A stretch of 64,000 nucleotides of DNA from Myxococcales bacterium (GTDB lineage Bacteria > Myxococcota_A > Polyangia > Polyangiales > Polyangiaceae). The notes beneath the pieces were generated by a model. That model made no database searches and was not told the origin of the DNA. It saw nothing but the letters and a program-made list of their open reading frames with translations. The stretch lies in NCBI GenBank assembly GCA_016720545.1, contig JADKKK010000003.1, positions 310,001 to 374,000 of the forward strand, given 5' to 3'. This document shows positions 26,887 through 36,302 of this stretch, piece after piece. Every line of letters begins with the position of its first letter. Position 1 is the stretch's first letter. Both the position numbers and the translations under genes were made by a program.

Positions 26887-27816
26887 TCACGCTCCTGCAA
26901 GGTAAAACGCGTAGAGCAGGCCCTTCGCGAGCTCGCGCGCCTTGCGCTCGCAGAGGTGCCCGGCGCCGTCGCCGTCGATCCCCTGCCCCTTGCTCGCGCA
27001 CCCCGGGGTCGATCGGTTCGCCTGGCAGATGCGCCACACGCCGCCCTGTTCGCAGCGCTTGCCGGCGTCGAGGCTCTCGACGTCTTGGAGATCGAAGATC
27101 ACGTCGTCTTTGAAGGTGGCGAGCATGTAGGCGCGGAGCCGCTGCTTGGGCGGGTTCTCGGCGACGCTGTAGACGAGCGGCGGGGTGATGTGGACGAAGC
27201 GCGCCCCCTGCGCCTTCACGTCGCGGACGAGGCGCGCGTATTCGGTCTGCACCTTGGGGAGGTCCTCGTCGCGCACGTCGGCGTAGCCAAAGCTGAACGC
27301 GACGATCTTCGCGGCGCCGCCGGTGACCTTCAGCGAGCGCCGCACGACGTCGAATTTCTTGAAGGGCTCGCCGTTCGGCACGTTGCCGACGTCGGTGAAG
27401 ATGCCGCCGTTCGGGCCATTCACCAGCGAGCGACTCTCGGGCCCGAAGTACTCGAACTTGAAGCCGTTGGCCTCGCACCCGTCCTCGAGGTCCTGACCGA
27501 CCGATTGGTGCAAATAGAGAATGGGCGCGCGCTTCACGCGGTCGCGCTCGGCGGCGGAGAGCGCCCCCCACGACGCGAGACCCGGGAGCCCCACGACCGC
27601 GCCGCCCGTCGCGCTCGCGTTCGCGCGGGCTGCGGGCGCGGGCGCAGTCGGGGTCGCGGCGAGCGGCGTTCCCGGAGCGATGGGGGACGCGGGTGGCGGC
27701 GACGCAGGCGCGGGCGGCTCGACCTGAGAGGCGGTGGACGTGCGGCCGCACGCGCCGAGGGAGAGCGGGAGCGCGAGCGCCGCGAGCGCGGCGCAGCGGG
27801 ACAGGGTCGACCTCAT
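26887..27816 (-). CDS. SGNH-hydrolase-like lipoprotein (paralogue of 55503-56448)
   Basis: 309 residues with a lipoprotein signal (ALALPLSLGAC), then an Ala/Pro linker to about residue 80. The domain begins APILYLHQSVGQDLEDGCEANGFKFEYFG, goes through GGIFTDVGNVPNGEPFKKFD, IVAFSFGYADV, ARFVHITPPLVYSVAENPPKQ, DDVIFDLQDVES and the Cys-bearing WRICQANRSTPGCASKGQG, and ends HLCERKARELAKGLLYAFYLAGA. The Y-L-H-Q-S-x-G start and I-x-P-P segment suggest an SGNH-type fold; whether it has a catalytic triad is unclear. The gene at 55503-56448 shares every one of these blocks. Both proteins are predicted to be exported. Confidence 0.7.
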   Translation of the reverse strand: MRSTLSRCAALAALALPLSLGACGRTSTASQVEPPAPASPPPASPIAPGTPLAATPTAPAPAARANASATGGAVVGLPGLASWGALSAAERDRVKRAPILYLHQSVGQDLEDGCEANGFKFEYFGPESRSLVNGPNGGIFTDVGNVPNGEPFKKFDVVRRSLKVTGGAAKIVAFSFGYADVRDEDLPKVQTEYARLVRDVKAQGARFVHITPPLVYSVAENPPKQRLRAYMLATFKDDVIFDLQDVESLDAGKRCEQGGVWRICQANRSTPGCASKGQGIDGDGAGHLCERKARELAKGLLYAFYLAGA

Positions 27817-27891
27817 TCACCCCACACTAGCAGTGGACCGGCGATCGCGGGGTACCCGGCCCTCCCGGCGCACCTCCGGCACACCTCCGCC

Positions 27892-29242
27892 TCAGAACCA
27901 CGCGGTGAGCCCGAGCGTCACGGTGTCTTGCGAGCGCGCGTTGGCCTCGAACGGGGTCCCGTCGCCGTCGCCGGTGACCGCGCCCCGGTAGAAGATGTCC
28001 CCCGCCGCGGCGTCGTGCCGGTACTCGAGCTTCGCGGAGACATGCGGCACCGGACGGACGTCGACGGTCGCGGTGCTGGAGCTCATCCACGACGCGGGGA
28101 TGGCGATGGGGTCGGCGACGTCGAGCCCTTGCTTTGCGCGCTTCTCTCCGAACATGGCCTGCCGCCCGGCGAGGTAGAGCCAGCTCGTCGCCTTCACGCG
28201 GGCCGCGAGGATGCCCGCGAGCCACGCGGAGGTGCCGAATCGATTGGGCTCTACGCCCCCGTCGACGTCGGCGAGGAGCTCGAGGAACGGCGTGGCCTTC
28301 ACCTTCAGCGAGGCGTCGAGGAGGTGCCGCCACGCGCGCCCCTCGAGCGCGCCCGTGGGGCGCTCGACGCCGGTAAAATACTGCGTGGCGAACGCCACGG
28401 TTTCGGAGGGTGTGTAGTTGTACTCGAGCGCGATCGACTTCTCGGCGTTGTTGTCGAGCGCGTTGTTCCAGCCGTTGTACACGCCGGCCCGCACGGTGTG
28501 CTGCTTCGAGCTCGTATCCCGCGCGAACCCCGGAGTGATAAAAAGGGAGCGCGTAGAAAAGGTGCGAGTGCGACCAGGTCCAGTTCTCGTGAGTGGGCAT
28601 CGACTCGGGCCCGATGGGCGAGGTAAAGAGCCCCGCCTCGAGCCGCAGGGCCTTGGTGGGGCCCCAGCCGAGATAGGCCTTCTGAATGTGCTTGAAGACC
28701 TCCACTCCACCCGGGCTGGTGCCCGAGGAGCCACGCAGAGCGGGCTCGCTGGCTCCGTAGTAGGTCTCGCCCACCTGGCCAAACTGGATGGCCCCAGAGG
28801 CGTACACGGCGTCGTACTCCCACCCGAGGTCGGCGACGAGGTTCTGGAGCGTGATGGCGTTGTGGCGGTTGTCGAACGCGCGGAAGTTCGTGAGGCCGTT
28901 CGAGGGGTCGTTGAAGTTGTAGGAGTAATACGCCTCGACGTACCCGCCGAGGGTGAACTTGGACTCGGGCGCGGAGGCGGCGGGCGGCGCGGGGCGGCTC
29001 GTCGGCGCGGGCGAGGCCGTGGGAGGCGCGACAGGCGGCGCGCTCGTCGGAGGCGGCGCGCTCGTCGGAGGCGGCGTGCTCGTCGGAGGCGGCGTGCCGG
29101 GCGACGGGTTGGCCGCGGACGCCGCGGCGTCGGCAGCGGCCCCAGGATCGAGCGGTGGCTGGGCAGCGGCGGGGCGAGCCTGAGCCAGGGCGGCAAGGCA
29201 CCCAAGGAAGGCGATCGGGGCGGCGCGCTTGCGGTAGCTCAC
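27892..29242 (-). CDS. Outer-membrane beta-barrel porin-like protein, one frame break
   Basis: About 449 residues from the GTG at 29242. Signal peptide up to QARPAAAQ, then a Pro/Thr/Ser linker with repeated PPPTSA units (29040-29100). The barrel starts KFTLGGYVEAYYSYNFNDPSNGLTNFRAFDNRHN and TLQNLVADLGWEYDAVYASGAIQFGQ, the pattern of 'putative beta-barrel porin-2' proteins. The frame changes near 28535; the second half (VRAGVYNGWNNALDNNAEKSIALEYNY, VSAKLEYRHD) ends in ANARSQDTVTLGLTAWF with the C-terminal Phe needed for barrel assembly. It is followed downstream by the SGNH-like lipoprotein gene on the same strand. Confidence 0.8.
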
Positions 29243-29339
29243 GCGACCACCGTAGCTCGGCCGAGGGTCTCCTCGCCTGCCCTTCGGCGAGTCCACCTGC
29301 GAGACCGACGCGCCGCCACATCCCGCTGCCTCGGAGCGC

Positions 29340-29368
29340 TTGACAAGGCCCCGAGAATCGACCAATTT
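29340..29368 (+). promoter_or_regulatory. Possible sigma-70-type promoter of tRNA-Ser
   Basis: TTGACA at 29340-29345, 17 bases, then CAATTT at 29363-29368, which would start transcription within a few bases of the mature tRNA 5' end at 29376. The -35 matches the consensus exactly; the -10 is weak (3 of 6). Confidence 0.35.
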
Positions 29369-29375
29369 CGCCGGC

Positions 29376-29460
29376 GGAGAGCTGACCGAGTGGCCGAAGG
29401 TGCCTGATTCGAAATCAGGTGTAGGGAAACCTACCAAGGGTTCGAATCCCTTGCTCTCCG
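29376..29460 (+). tRNA. tRNA-Ser (anticodon CGA)
   Basis: A complete class II tRNA. The acceptor stem GGAGAGC pairs with GCTCTCC at 29453-29459, with discriminator G at 29460. The anticodon stem CCTGA/TCAGG encloses loop TTCGAAA, anticodon CGA (reads UCG). A long variable arm (GTAGGGAAACCTACC) is characteristic of tRNA-Ser, and the T arm carries GGTTCGAATCC. The 3' CCA is not encoded (CAAG follows), so it must be added afterwards. Confidence 0.95.
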
Positions 29461-29524
29461 CAAGTTGCCACGACCCGAGGGGGGTTGGTCGAGCTCGTTG
29501 AGGCTCGACCGCCGTGCCAGTTCC

Positions 29525-29947
29525 ATGACGATTCGCCTGATCGACACGGCGCTCCTCGACGAGCTGACGGAAGAGGCGAAGGCCTCCCCGCGCGGGCGCA
29601 AGAACCGCAACTTCCACCCCGCCGATCCCTTCCCGGCGCACCGCCTGCTGAACGCGATCGAGCCCTCGAGCTACGTCGCGCCGCACCGGCACCTGTCACC
29701 CATGAAGGGCGAGACGCTCGTCGTCGTGCGCGGCGCGCTCGGCTTCGTCGCGCTCGACGACGAGGGCGCCGTGGTGAGCGCGGTGCGCCTCTCGGCGGCC
29801 GGCGAGGCCGTGGGCTGCGACGTGCCGCACGGCCTGTTCCACACGGTCGTGGCGCTCGAGCCCGGCACGGTGTTCTTCGAGGCGAAGGCCGGCCCCTACA
29901 CCCCGCTCGGGGACGCAGAGCGCGCCGTGGGCGCCCGCCGAGGGTGA
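29525..29947 (+). CDS. WbuC-type cupin-fold metalloprotein
   Basis: 140 residues from the ATG at 29525. The start MTIRLIDTALLDELTEEAKASPRGRKNRNFH and the following DPAHRLLNAIEPSSYVAPHRHLSPMKGETLVVVRGALGF-type segment match the WbuC family, small cupins sometimes found in O-antigen clusters. Metal ligands are probably the two His in PHRH, Glu in GET and the later His in CDVPHGLFHTVVAL. No signal peptide, so cytoplasmic. The biochemical role of WbuC proteins is not settled. The gene lies 65 bases after the tRNA. Confidence 0.8.
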   Translation: MTIRLIDTALLDELTEEAKASPRGRKNRNFHPADPFPAHRLLNAIEPSSYVAPHRHLSPMKGETLVVVRGALGFVALDDEGAVVSAVRLSAAGEAVGCDVPHGLFHTVVALEPGTVFFEAKAGPYTPLGDAERAVGARRG

Positions 29948-30080
29948 GCCGGGCGTGCCGGCCTACCTCGCCAGGCTCCGCGCTGTTCCCGTAGCCGCGG
30001 GGGCTCCCGCGCAGGCCGCGGCGGGCCGCGCCTCGCGAAGAGCTTGCGGCGCAGGGCAGAGGTCGCGTAGCACGCTCGCG

Positions 30081-30671
30081 ATGCCCCGCTCCACCCGCTC
30101 CACCCGCTCCACCCGCTCGCCTCGCTCCGCGTCACTGGTCCTCGCGCTGACGCTCGCTGCGTCGACGCTCACGGCGTGTGGGGCGCCGCCCACCCCGGGC
30201 TCCGCCGTGATCTCGCCTACCGCCCCGCCGCCCGCCGAGCCGCCGCCTCCGCCTCCGCTCCCGCCCGCGGAGGCCGCAAAGTGCCCGAACGTGGAGCTCG
30301 GCGCGCTCCCCGGCGAGCCGGTCGTGGGCGAGTGGGTCACCACGCCGAGCTGCCTGCGGTACACCGTGCTGCGGCCCGGCGCCGGCGCGCAGCCGCGGAC
30401 GCGGCTCTCGACGGTGCGTGCACACTACACAGGATGGCTGACCGACGGCACGCAGTTCGACAGCTCGCGCTCGCGCGGCAAGCCGTTCGATTTCCGCCTG
30501 AGCCAGGTCATCCCCGGGTGGACCGAGGCGATGCTCGGGATGCGCGCGGGCGAGAAGCGGAAGCTCGTCATCCCCTACAAGCTCGCGTACGGGCGAGAGG
30601 GCAACGGCAACATCCCGCCCAAGGCGACCCTCGTGTTCGACGTCGAGCTCATCGACGTGCTCGTGGAGTAA
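30081..30671 (+). CDS. FKBP-type peptidyl-prolyl cis-trans isomerase, lipoprotein
   Basis: 196 residues from the ATG at 30081. The n-region has three 9-base repeats giving RST-RST-RST, then a hydrophobic core and lipobox STLTAC. After a Pro-rich linker the FKBP domain (about residues 85-196) shows VRAHYTGWLTDGTQFDSSRSRGKPFDFRL, VIPGWTEAMLGMRAGEKRKLVIPYKLAYG, and IPPKATLVFDVELIDV. The active-site aromatics and Asp of FKBPs (Y, F, D, W, I/V) are in place. It should accelerate proline isomerisation in periplasmic or surface proteins as an anchored folding factor. A VOC-domain gene follows 17 bases later, so an operon is likely. Confidence 0.9.
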   Translation: MPRSTRSTRSTRSPRSASLVLALTLAASTLTACGAPPTPGSAVISPTAPPPAEPPPPPPLPPAEAAKCPNVELGALPGEPVVGEWVTTPSCLRYTVLRPGAGAQPRTRLSTVRAHYTGWLTDGTQFDSSRSRGKPFDFRLSQVIPGWTEAMLGMRAGEKRKLVIPYKLAYGREGNGNIPPKATLVFDVELIDVLVE

Positions 30672-30688
30672 GCAAGGAGCCGGGGACT

Positions 30689-31203
30689 GTGAGCGAAACG
30701 AAGTTCCGGATGGGCCGGCTCGATCACGTGCACGTTCGCGTGCCCAACCGAGCCGAGGCGGCGCGGTGGTACGCCGAGCACCTTGGGTTCGAGCCCGTGG
30801 AGAGGTTCGACTTCTGGGCAAAGGCCTTCGAGGGCGGTCCCCTGCAGCTCTCGGCCGACGGCGGGCACACGATGCTCGCGCTGTTCGAGGCGAGCGAGGG
30901 ACACCCGATGATCCCGCAGAAGACCGGCGTCGCGTTCAGCCTGGACGCGGCCGCGTTCATCGCCTTCGCGCGCTCGCTCCCGGGCGCCATCCAGAGCCCC
31001 TCGGGCGAGCCGCTCCGCGTGGGCGACATCGTCGACTTCGACCTGTGCTGGGCCTACAACCTCGCCGATCCCTGGGGCAATCAGTACGAGCTCAACTGCT
31101 ACGACTACGCGCGCGTCCAGGCCGAGCTCATCGAGGCGGACGGCGTCGAGCCGGTGCGCTACTGGCCGCGTGCGCTGTTCACGAACGCCCGCGCGTCCTG
31201 TGA
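30689..31203 (+). CDS. VOC (glyoxalase/dioxygenase-fold) protein
   Basis: About 170 residues from the GTG at 30689. One vicinal-oxygen-chelate unit: GRLDHVHVRVPNRAEAARWYAEHLGFEPVERFDFW at the start (metal His in DHVHV), LQLSADGGHTMLALF, GVAFSLDAAAFIAFARSLPG, and DPWGNQYELNCYDYARV at the end (metal Glu in YEL). The reaction cannot be told from sequence; dioxygenase, isomerase and resistance proteins share this fold. The frame has no stop here and runs on into the next protein. I set the end at the first TGA in the adjacent frame (31201-31203), assuming a one-base indel. Confidence 0.75.
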
Positions 31204-31240
31204 TCGGCGAGGGCTGGCCGGAGCGGCGACGTCGGCTACG

Positions 31241-31990
31241 ATGACGCAGGTGACGGACCCCGCGAGCCAGAACCCGATGCCCCCTGCGAGCCAGAACAGG
31301 GCGAACGAACGCCGCGATCCGTACCGTGCGGGCGCCCTGCCGACGATCCGCATCGCGCCCGATCGCAGGCCCCTCTTCTACTCGCTGACGCTCGCGCTCG
31401 GTGTCGCCCTCGGGGTCGCCGGCCTCCGCGTCGTCGAACACCTGCGCACGCCGGCGAAGGGGGTCTCGGTGACACCCGCCGGGGTCGGGCTCGAGGGGCG
31501 CCGCGTGGTGCTGCCCGAGGTCTCCGCCACACAAGGCGGGCGCGCCCCCGCGCCCCCGGGCGGGCCGCTCGTGGTGCACGGGTGGCGCCAGGGGTGCGCC
31601 GACTGCATGCCCGCGTTCGAGGGCGATGCGCGCGATCGACCAGCAGGGCGGGCTCGGCGTGCCGCAGGTGAACGTCGCGTATGGCTCGGCCGATCCGGCT
31701 GGCTGCGCGGTACGGTGTGCACGAGCGCCTCGTGCTCGACTCCGGGCACGCGCTCGTGAGCCCGCTCGGCATCAGCAGCTTCGACCCTCGTCCTCGACGA
31801 GCACCACGTCGTGCGCTTCGTCGATCGACCCACCGCCCTGGCTACCTCCACCACGTGCAGGGCGCCTTCCGCGCGCTCACCAGCGCTCCGCCGTCGAAGG
31901 ACTCGCCGGTGGAGCTCGAGGACCAGGGCCCGGCTGGGGCCGAAGGTGGGCCAGGTCGCCCGTGGTGCCCTAGCAGCAGCTCTGAGCGAA
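31241..31990 (+). CDS. Membrane-anchored thioredoxin-like protein, frame broken
   Basis: Starts at the ATG at 31241. After a charged 45-residue N-terminus there is one transmembrane segment (LFYSLTLALGVALGVAGLRVV). The domain then shows LVVHGWRQGCADCMPAFE, where CADC sits at the thioredoxin active-site position. After frame changes near 31622, 31700, 31790 and 31840 the fold continues: GVPQVNVAYGS, RYGVHERLVLDSGHALVSPLGISSF, HHVVRFVDRP, HVQGAFRALTSAPP. It is probably a TlpA/ResA-like periplasmic reductase. The end is uncertain. It is in frame with the upstream VOC gene, most likely because of a lost stop. Confidence 0.6.
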
Positions 31991-32080
31991 GCGTGGGCGC
32001 TGCGGCGACGGCGACGGCGAGCATCAAGACAGAAACGTCTTATCTATCAAGGTCGCGAGGTCTCGCCGTGGTGCTCCGGC

Positions 32081-32661
32081 TCACTTCTTCGCCTTGACCG
32101 ACAGCTTCACCACGACGTCGTCGCGGATGAGGTCGTCCTTCTTCCCGGGATAGGTGAGCTCGAAGTCTCTTCGATTGAGGAGAACTCGGCCTCCACCGGG
32201 CGCCCTCTCCCTCGATCTTGATGGTCGCGGGGAACGTCACGGCCTTGGTCGCCGTGGAGCGCGAGGTTGCCAGTCACCGTGTGCGTAGCCCCCTTGTCGC
32301 CGCCCGCCTTCACCGCGGTCGAGTCGAAGGTGATGTTGGCGAACTTGCCGACGTCGAAGAACTCGGGCGACTTCAGGTGACCGGTCAGCTTCTCGGCGTC
32401 GCTCGTGATCGAGGCGGCGTCGATGTCGACGTGAACGGAGCTCTTCTCCGGCGCGCCATCGACGAGCCGTACCGTGCCCTTGAGGTCGCTGAACCCGCCC
32501 TCGTGCTTGCCAGTCACCTTCGAGCCGACCCACGCGATCTTCGAGCCCGTCGCCGAGGAGAACTTGAGCTCGGTGGCACCCGACGAAGGCGCGGCGACCG
32601 TCCACCGCGGTCAGCGTCGCCAGCACCGCCAGCGAGGGCTGCGCAGCGCGACCGCGCTCAT
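32081..32661 (-). CDS. YceI family protein 1 (exported), frame broken
   Basis: About 190 residues from the ATG at 32661, with frame changes near 32635, 32570, 32240 and 32190. Joined, it reads a short signal peptide, GATELKFSSATGSKIAWVGSKVTGKHEGGFSDLKGTVRL-like strands (the lipid-binding YceI barrel), HVDIDAASITSDAEKLTGHLKSPEFFDVGKFANITFDST, THTVTGNLALHG, an FPATIKIEGE strand and the KLSVKAKK end. YceI proteins bind isoprenoid-like lipids in a beta-barrel outside the cytoplasm. The start overlaps the stop of the upstream YceI gene (ATGA). Confidence 0.75.
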
Positions 32662-33191
32662 TTCTGCCTCACGAGGGAGACGTCCAGGCGAGCGTGACCT
32701 CGTCGCCGACGAGCACGCCGCCGGCCTCGAGGGCCGAGTTCCACGTCATGCCGAACTCCGGACGCGATCTTGGTCTTCGCCTCCGCGCCGATTCGGGTGT
32801 TGCCCCACGGGTCGACGTGCTCGGGTGTGGGTCGTCCACCCTCCAGGACGACCTCGCGCGTGGTCCCGCGGAGGGGTGGATCGCCCACGAGCTCGAGCTT
32901 CGCGCCGGCCCGGCGCACGGCCTTCGACGTGAAGGTGATCGCGGGGTGGCGGTCCACGTCGAAGAAGTCGGCGCTGCGCAGGTGCGCGTCGCGCTTCTCG
33001 TCCCGCGTGTCGATCGACGCGACGTCGATCGACGCCTCCACCGAGGCCCCCTCGAGGTTCGCCGGATCGAACGTGGCGCGGCCGGAGAGCTTCTGAAAGC
33101 CCCCCGAACGTTCGTGATCATCATGTCGCACGGAGAAGGTGGCGCTCGAGTGGGAGGGGTCGAGCGTCCAGGTGGGCGTGTTCGTCGTCAT
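32658..33191 (-). CDS. YceI family protein 2, frame broken
   Basis: About 177 residues from the ATG at 33191, MTTNTPTWTLDPSHSSATFSVRH, with no signal peptide, so probably cytoplasmic unlike its neighbour. Further YceI landmarks are GGFQKLSGRATFDPANLEGASVEASIDVASIDTRDEKRDAHLRSADFFDVDRHPAITFTSKAV, RGTTREVVLEG and FGMTWNSALEAGGVLVGDEVTL, ending DVSLVRQK. Frame changes lie near 33110, 32880, 32770 and 32690. The pair of YceI genes, one exported and one not, is translationally coupled. Confidence 0.75.
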   Translation of the reverse strand: MTTNTPTWTLDPSHSSATFSVRHDDHERSGGFQKLSGRATFDPANLEGASVEASIDVASIDTRDEKRDAHLRSADFFDVDRHPAITFTSKAVRRAGAKLELVGDPPLRGTTREVVLEGGRPTPEHVDPWGNTRIGAEAKTKIASGVRHDVELGPRGRRRARRRRGHARLDVSLVRQK

Positions 33192-33504
33192 TGCGTGGTT
33201 CCTTCCGGTGTTTCGGACCACGCCACTATGGGCCTCTCGGTGCCTCGCGTTTAGACAGCGCCAGCTGAACGAATCGTTCCGTTTCTACGCACAATGCGAG
33301 AGCACTTGTGCGATGCTGAGCACAACTCCGGACTGCGCAAATCCGCCCTTCCGGGGGTTCGCCCGAGCGCGGCGGCACTCGGGATGAAGACCGCGTTGGA
33401 GCTTCGGACGACGTTGGCCGCGGGAGCGGACAAGCCGGAGGGGTGAATCGGCCAGCTTTGTGGCCGAGAGGCACCGGGCTTGATCGAAGATCATACTCGG
33501 TGAT

Positions 33505-35250
33505 TTAGCTCGCCTCGCGGGCGGGCTCGCCGAGGCGACGCGCGGACGCCTTGGGCGGCGGCCACGCGGGACGCGCCTCGCCGCTCGCGAGCGCATTGCC
33601 CCGAGCGGCGGGGTGCGCAGCGACACCACGCCGTCGGGGAAGAAGTCGTCGAAGCGGAGCGTGCGCGCGCGCTCGAGCCGTTCGGCCACTGCCGCCGCGC
33701 GATCGAACGCGAGCCCCACGCCATGCACGCGCAGATCGCCCTCGAGCCTGTGGCGCAGGTGCGTGAGGCGCTTCAGCGTGGAGAGGTACGCGCCGCGCCA
33801 GATCTCCAGGTAGGGCCGGTGGTCCATCGGGTTCTGCGAGATGAGGCGCCGCAGCCGGTTGGCGGGCACGAACGTGTACGTGCTCACGTCGGGGTGCTTG
33901 CGCAGCACCGAGTTTCGCGTGGCCTCGTAGCGCGTATAGGAGATGGTGCGCACGTCCTGGTCGATGTTGTAGAGGAGGCCGCGGCGATCGTTGTAGCCGG
34001 GCGTCCGCGCGACGTACGGGAGGAACGGGTCGAGCACGAAGATGAGCGTCGCGCCCCGGCGCATGGCCTCGACGAAGTTCGACGTGCGGGTGATCGCGCC
34101 GTCTTCGTAGTAGCGGCCGCCGATGGGGGTCGCCGAGAACGCGGGGTTGATGCTCAGCGAGGCCTGGATCGCTCGGCTGATCGGCACGTCGCTGTGCGTC
34201 TCGTCGCCGAACAGCACGTGCGTGCGGGCGTCTTGGTCGGTCGCGCCCACGAAGAGCCGGCCGCCGAGGCGCGCGAAGTCGTTGGTGGCGCCGGGCGCGG
34301 TGAGGATGGCGCGGAGCGTGGTCTCGAAGCGGTCGGCCCGGAACGGCGGCGCGACGAGGTCCACGTAGTCGAACAACAGCTGCTCGCGCGAGAGCCCGCG
34401 CGCGCGGCGCAGGGGTCGCGTGAGGCCTGTCCACGCGGTCTTGGCGGCGAAGCCGAGGCGCCGCGCGAAGCCGGAGACGTCGAGGTGCCCGAGCCGAAAG
34501 ATGCGCAGATCGAGGGGCGCGATGCGGCCGCCGGGGTGGCCGGCGATGGCGGCCATGAACTCGTCGACCGAGGGTAGCCCATCGCGATGGGGCCGTTCAC
34601 GACGGCGCCCGCGCTGATGCCGAAGTACATGTCGAAGCCGTTGGCGCCGCCGGCGTCGAGGCAGTCGTCTAGGCACTTCATGACGCCGAGCTCGAAGAAG
34701 ATCCCGGTGATACCGCCACCCGCCGCGCAGAGCGCCCGCTTGCCGGTCTTGCGCTCGGTGAGGGCGCGGCGCGCCTCGGCGAGGAACACGGCGCCCCACA
34801 CGCCGTCGGCGCCCGCCTCGCGCTCCGCAGAGGGACTCGTGCCACACCACGCGCCCGACGCCGCGCGCGCCGAGCTCGAGGACGAGGCGGTCGGTGGCGG
34901 CGCAGGCGGCCCCGGAGAGCAGCACCACGATGCGGTGGAACGCGTAGCGGTCTTCCACGTCCTCGGTGGCGTCGAGGCGGTCGAGCACGTCGAACACGCC
35001 CGCGGCTCGCGCGGCGCGGTCGGCGCCGTCGGCCCCCGCGGAGGCCGAGCACGAGGAGGTTCCCGTACGACCGGTGCAGCTCCGCGACGAGCTCGCCTAC
35101 CTCGGGCCGGCTCACGAGGTCGCAGGCGAGCCCTTCCCACACGACCGTGCCCGCAGCGACCGACGCGTGCTCCGCCGGAGAGAGCGACCGGACGAAGCCC
35201 TCGAACTGCGCCTCGGAGGGCCGTGGAGCAGAGAATTCGCTTGGGTTTTT
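33505..35250 (-). CDS. Patatin-like phospholipase, frame broken
   Basis: Read across at least four frame changes (near 34985, 34830, 34580 and 33600). The N-terminal region PSEAQFEGFVRSLSPAEHASVAAGTVVWEGLACDLVSRPEVGELVAELHRSYGNLL precedes the patatin domain. The domain has the oxyanion loop AGGGITGIFFELGVMKCLDD, the nucleophile elbow GISAGAVVNG (Ser) and YYEDGAI (catalytic Asp). The long C-terminal half (DFARLGGRLFVGATDQD, RGATLIFVLDPFLPYVARTPGYNDRRG, EIWRGAYLSTLKRLTHL) is unbroken. Patatins hydrolyse acyl esters of phospholipids. The start codon is not clear (no ATG/GTG in frame near 35250). A second patatin is at 57070-58371. Confidence 0.7.
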
Positions 35251-35394
35251 CAGCGGTTGGCACCAGGGAAGCCACCTCAGGCGGTGGTCCGCGTGAACCT
35301 GAAGGTGAGCCCGAAGGCGCGAACGGAGGGTCGATGGCGACCCCGAGCCGGAGGCGAGGTGGCGACCTGACCGACATTCCCACGGAAGGCGCGC

Positions 35395-36084
35395 CTACTC
35401 GGTGACGAGGCCCGCCTCGCGCGCCTGCCTCGCGCGCCGCCGGTCGAGCAGCGTGCGCAGCGCGGGTGGGAGGCCCTGAGACACCTGGTCCTCGGACACG
35501 TCGCCGCACTGCCGGCCGACCTCTCTCGCCGCGACCGCGAGGAGGATGGCCTGCCCGATCGACAGCAGGGCGTACGCGCGCCGACGAACAGCGCGAGCGG
35601 GCCGAGCTCGCGCGAGTCGAGGGCGAGCGCCGTCGCCGAGGCGAGCACGAGCAGCACGTTGAAGTAGAACGACACGGCCGCCGCGCGCGCGGCCGACACC
35701 GCCCCGACGGGATCGCAGCGGAGCAGCTTGGACCCCGACAGCCAGAGCCACGCCGCGAGGACGAGCCCCGGGATGCTGAGGAGCCCCGCCCATCGCGACC
35801 AAGCCGAGGGAGCGCCCACGCGAGCCCGGCAGGAACATGGAGCCCATCACGAAGCGGCTCAGCGCGGCGAGCCGCACCACCCCGGCGCGCGCTCTGAGAT
35901 GACCCGTGAAGACCGGGCCGCCCGAGCGGTAGGCGCTGCGGTCGAGCACCTCGGGCGCCTTCCGGAAGGTCTGCCACGTAGGGCGGGTCTTCGCCTCCTC
36001 GCGGAGGTACACGGCGCCCGCCAAAGGCGCGGCGTGGGTGATCGCGAACGCGCTGACGAGCCCGAAAAATATGCCGTCCGACAT
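35395..36084 (-). CDS. Multi-pass membrane protein of unknown function, frame broken
   Basis: About 229 residues from the ATG at 36084: SDGIFFGLVSAFAITHAAPLAGAVYLREEAKTRPTWQTFRKAPEVLDRSAYR. Frame changes near 35835 and 35585 join this to AWSRWAGLLSIPGLVLAAWLWLSGSKLLRCDPVGAVSAARAAAVSFYFNVLLVLASATALALDSRELGPLALFVG and YALLSIGQAILLAVAARE. Four or five hydrophobic helices are visible, followed by a charged cytoplasmic tail. No family recognised. It lies upstream of the patatin on the same strand and may share its transcript. Confidence 0.6.
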   Translation of the reverse strand: MSDGIFFGLVSAFAITHAAPLAGAVYLREEAKTRPTWQTFRKAPEVLDRSAYRSGGPVFTGHLRARAGVVRLAALSRFVMGSMFLPGSRGRSLGLVAMGGAPQHPGARPRGVALAVGVQAAPLRSRRGGVGRARGGRVVLLQRAARARLGDGARPRLARARPARAVRRRAYALLSIGQAILLAVAAREVGRQCGDVSEDQVSQGLPPALRTLLDRRRARQAREAGLVTE

Positions 36085-36302
36085 GGTTCCCGTCCAATCG
36101 TGAGCGACGCGGAGAGCTCCCTGGGCCGGCGCTCCGCCCGTTCCCCCACCAGAGACGCTAGGGGTCGACCGCGCGCAGAGCAAGGCGGCGGGCGCGCGCG
36201 CCTGCCCCTCCCGGAACGCCCCCCGGGTGCGACGGCATTCCGCCGCGCTCGCCGCAGAAATCGTCGAGACCGTGACGGGGCGCGGGTATGCTGCGATCCC
36301 CC

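Noticed and set aside
29376..29460. tRNA read as another isoacceptor or with an intron
   Set aside because: The long variable arm and CGA anticodon in a 7-base loop fit tRNA-Ser without any insertion.
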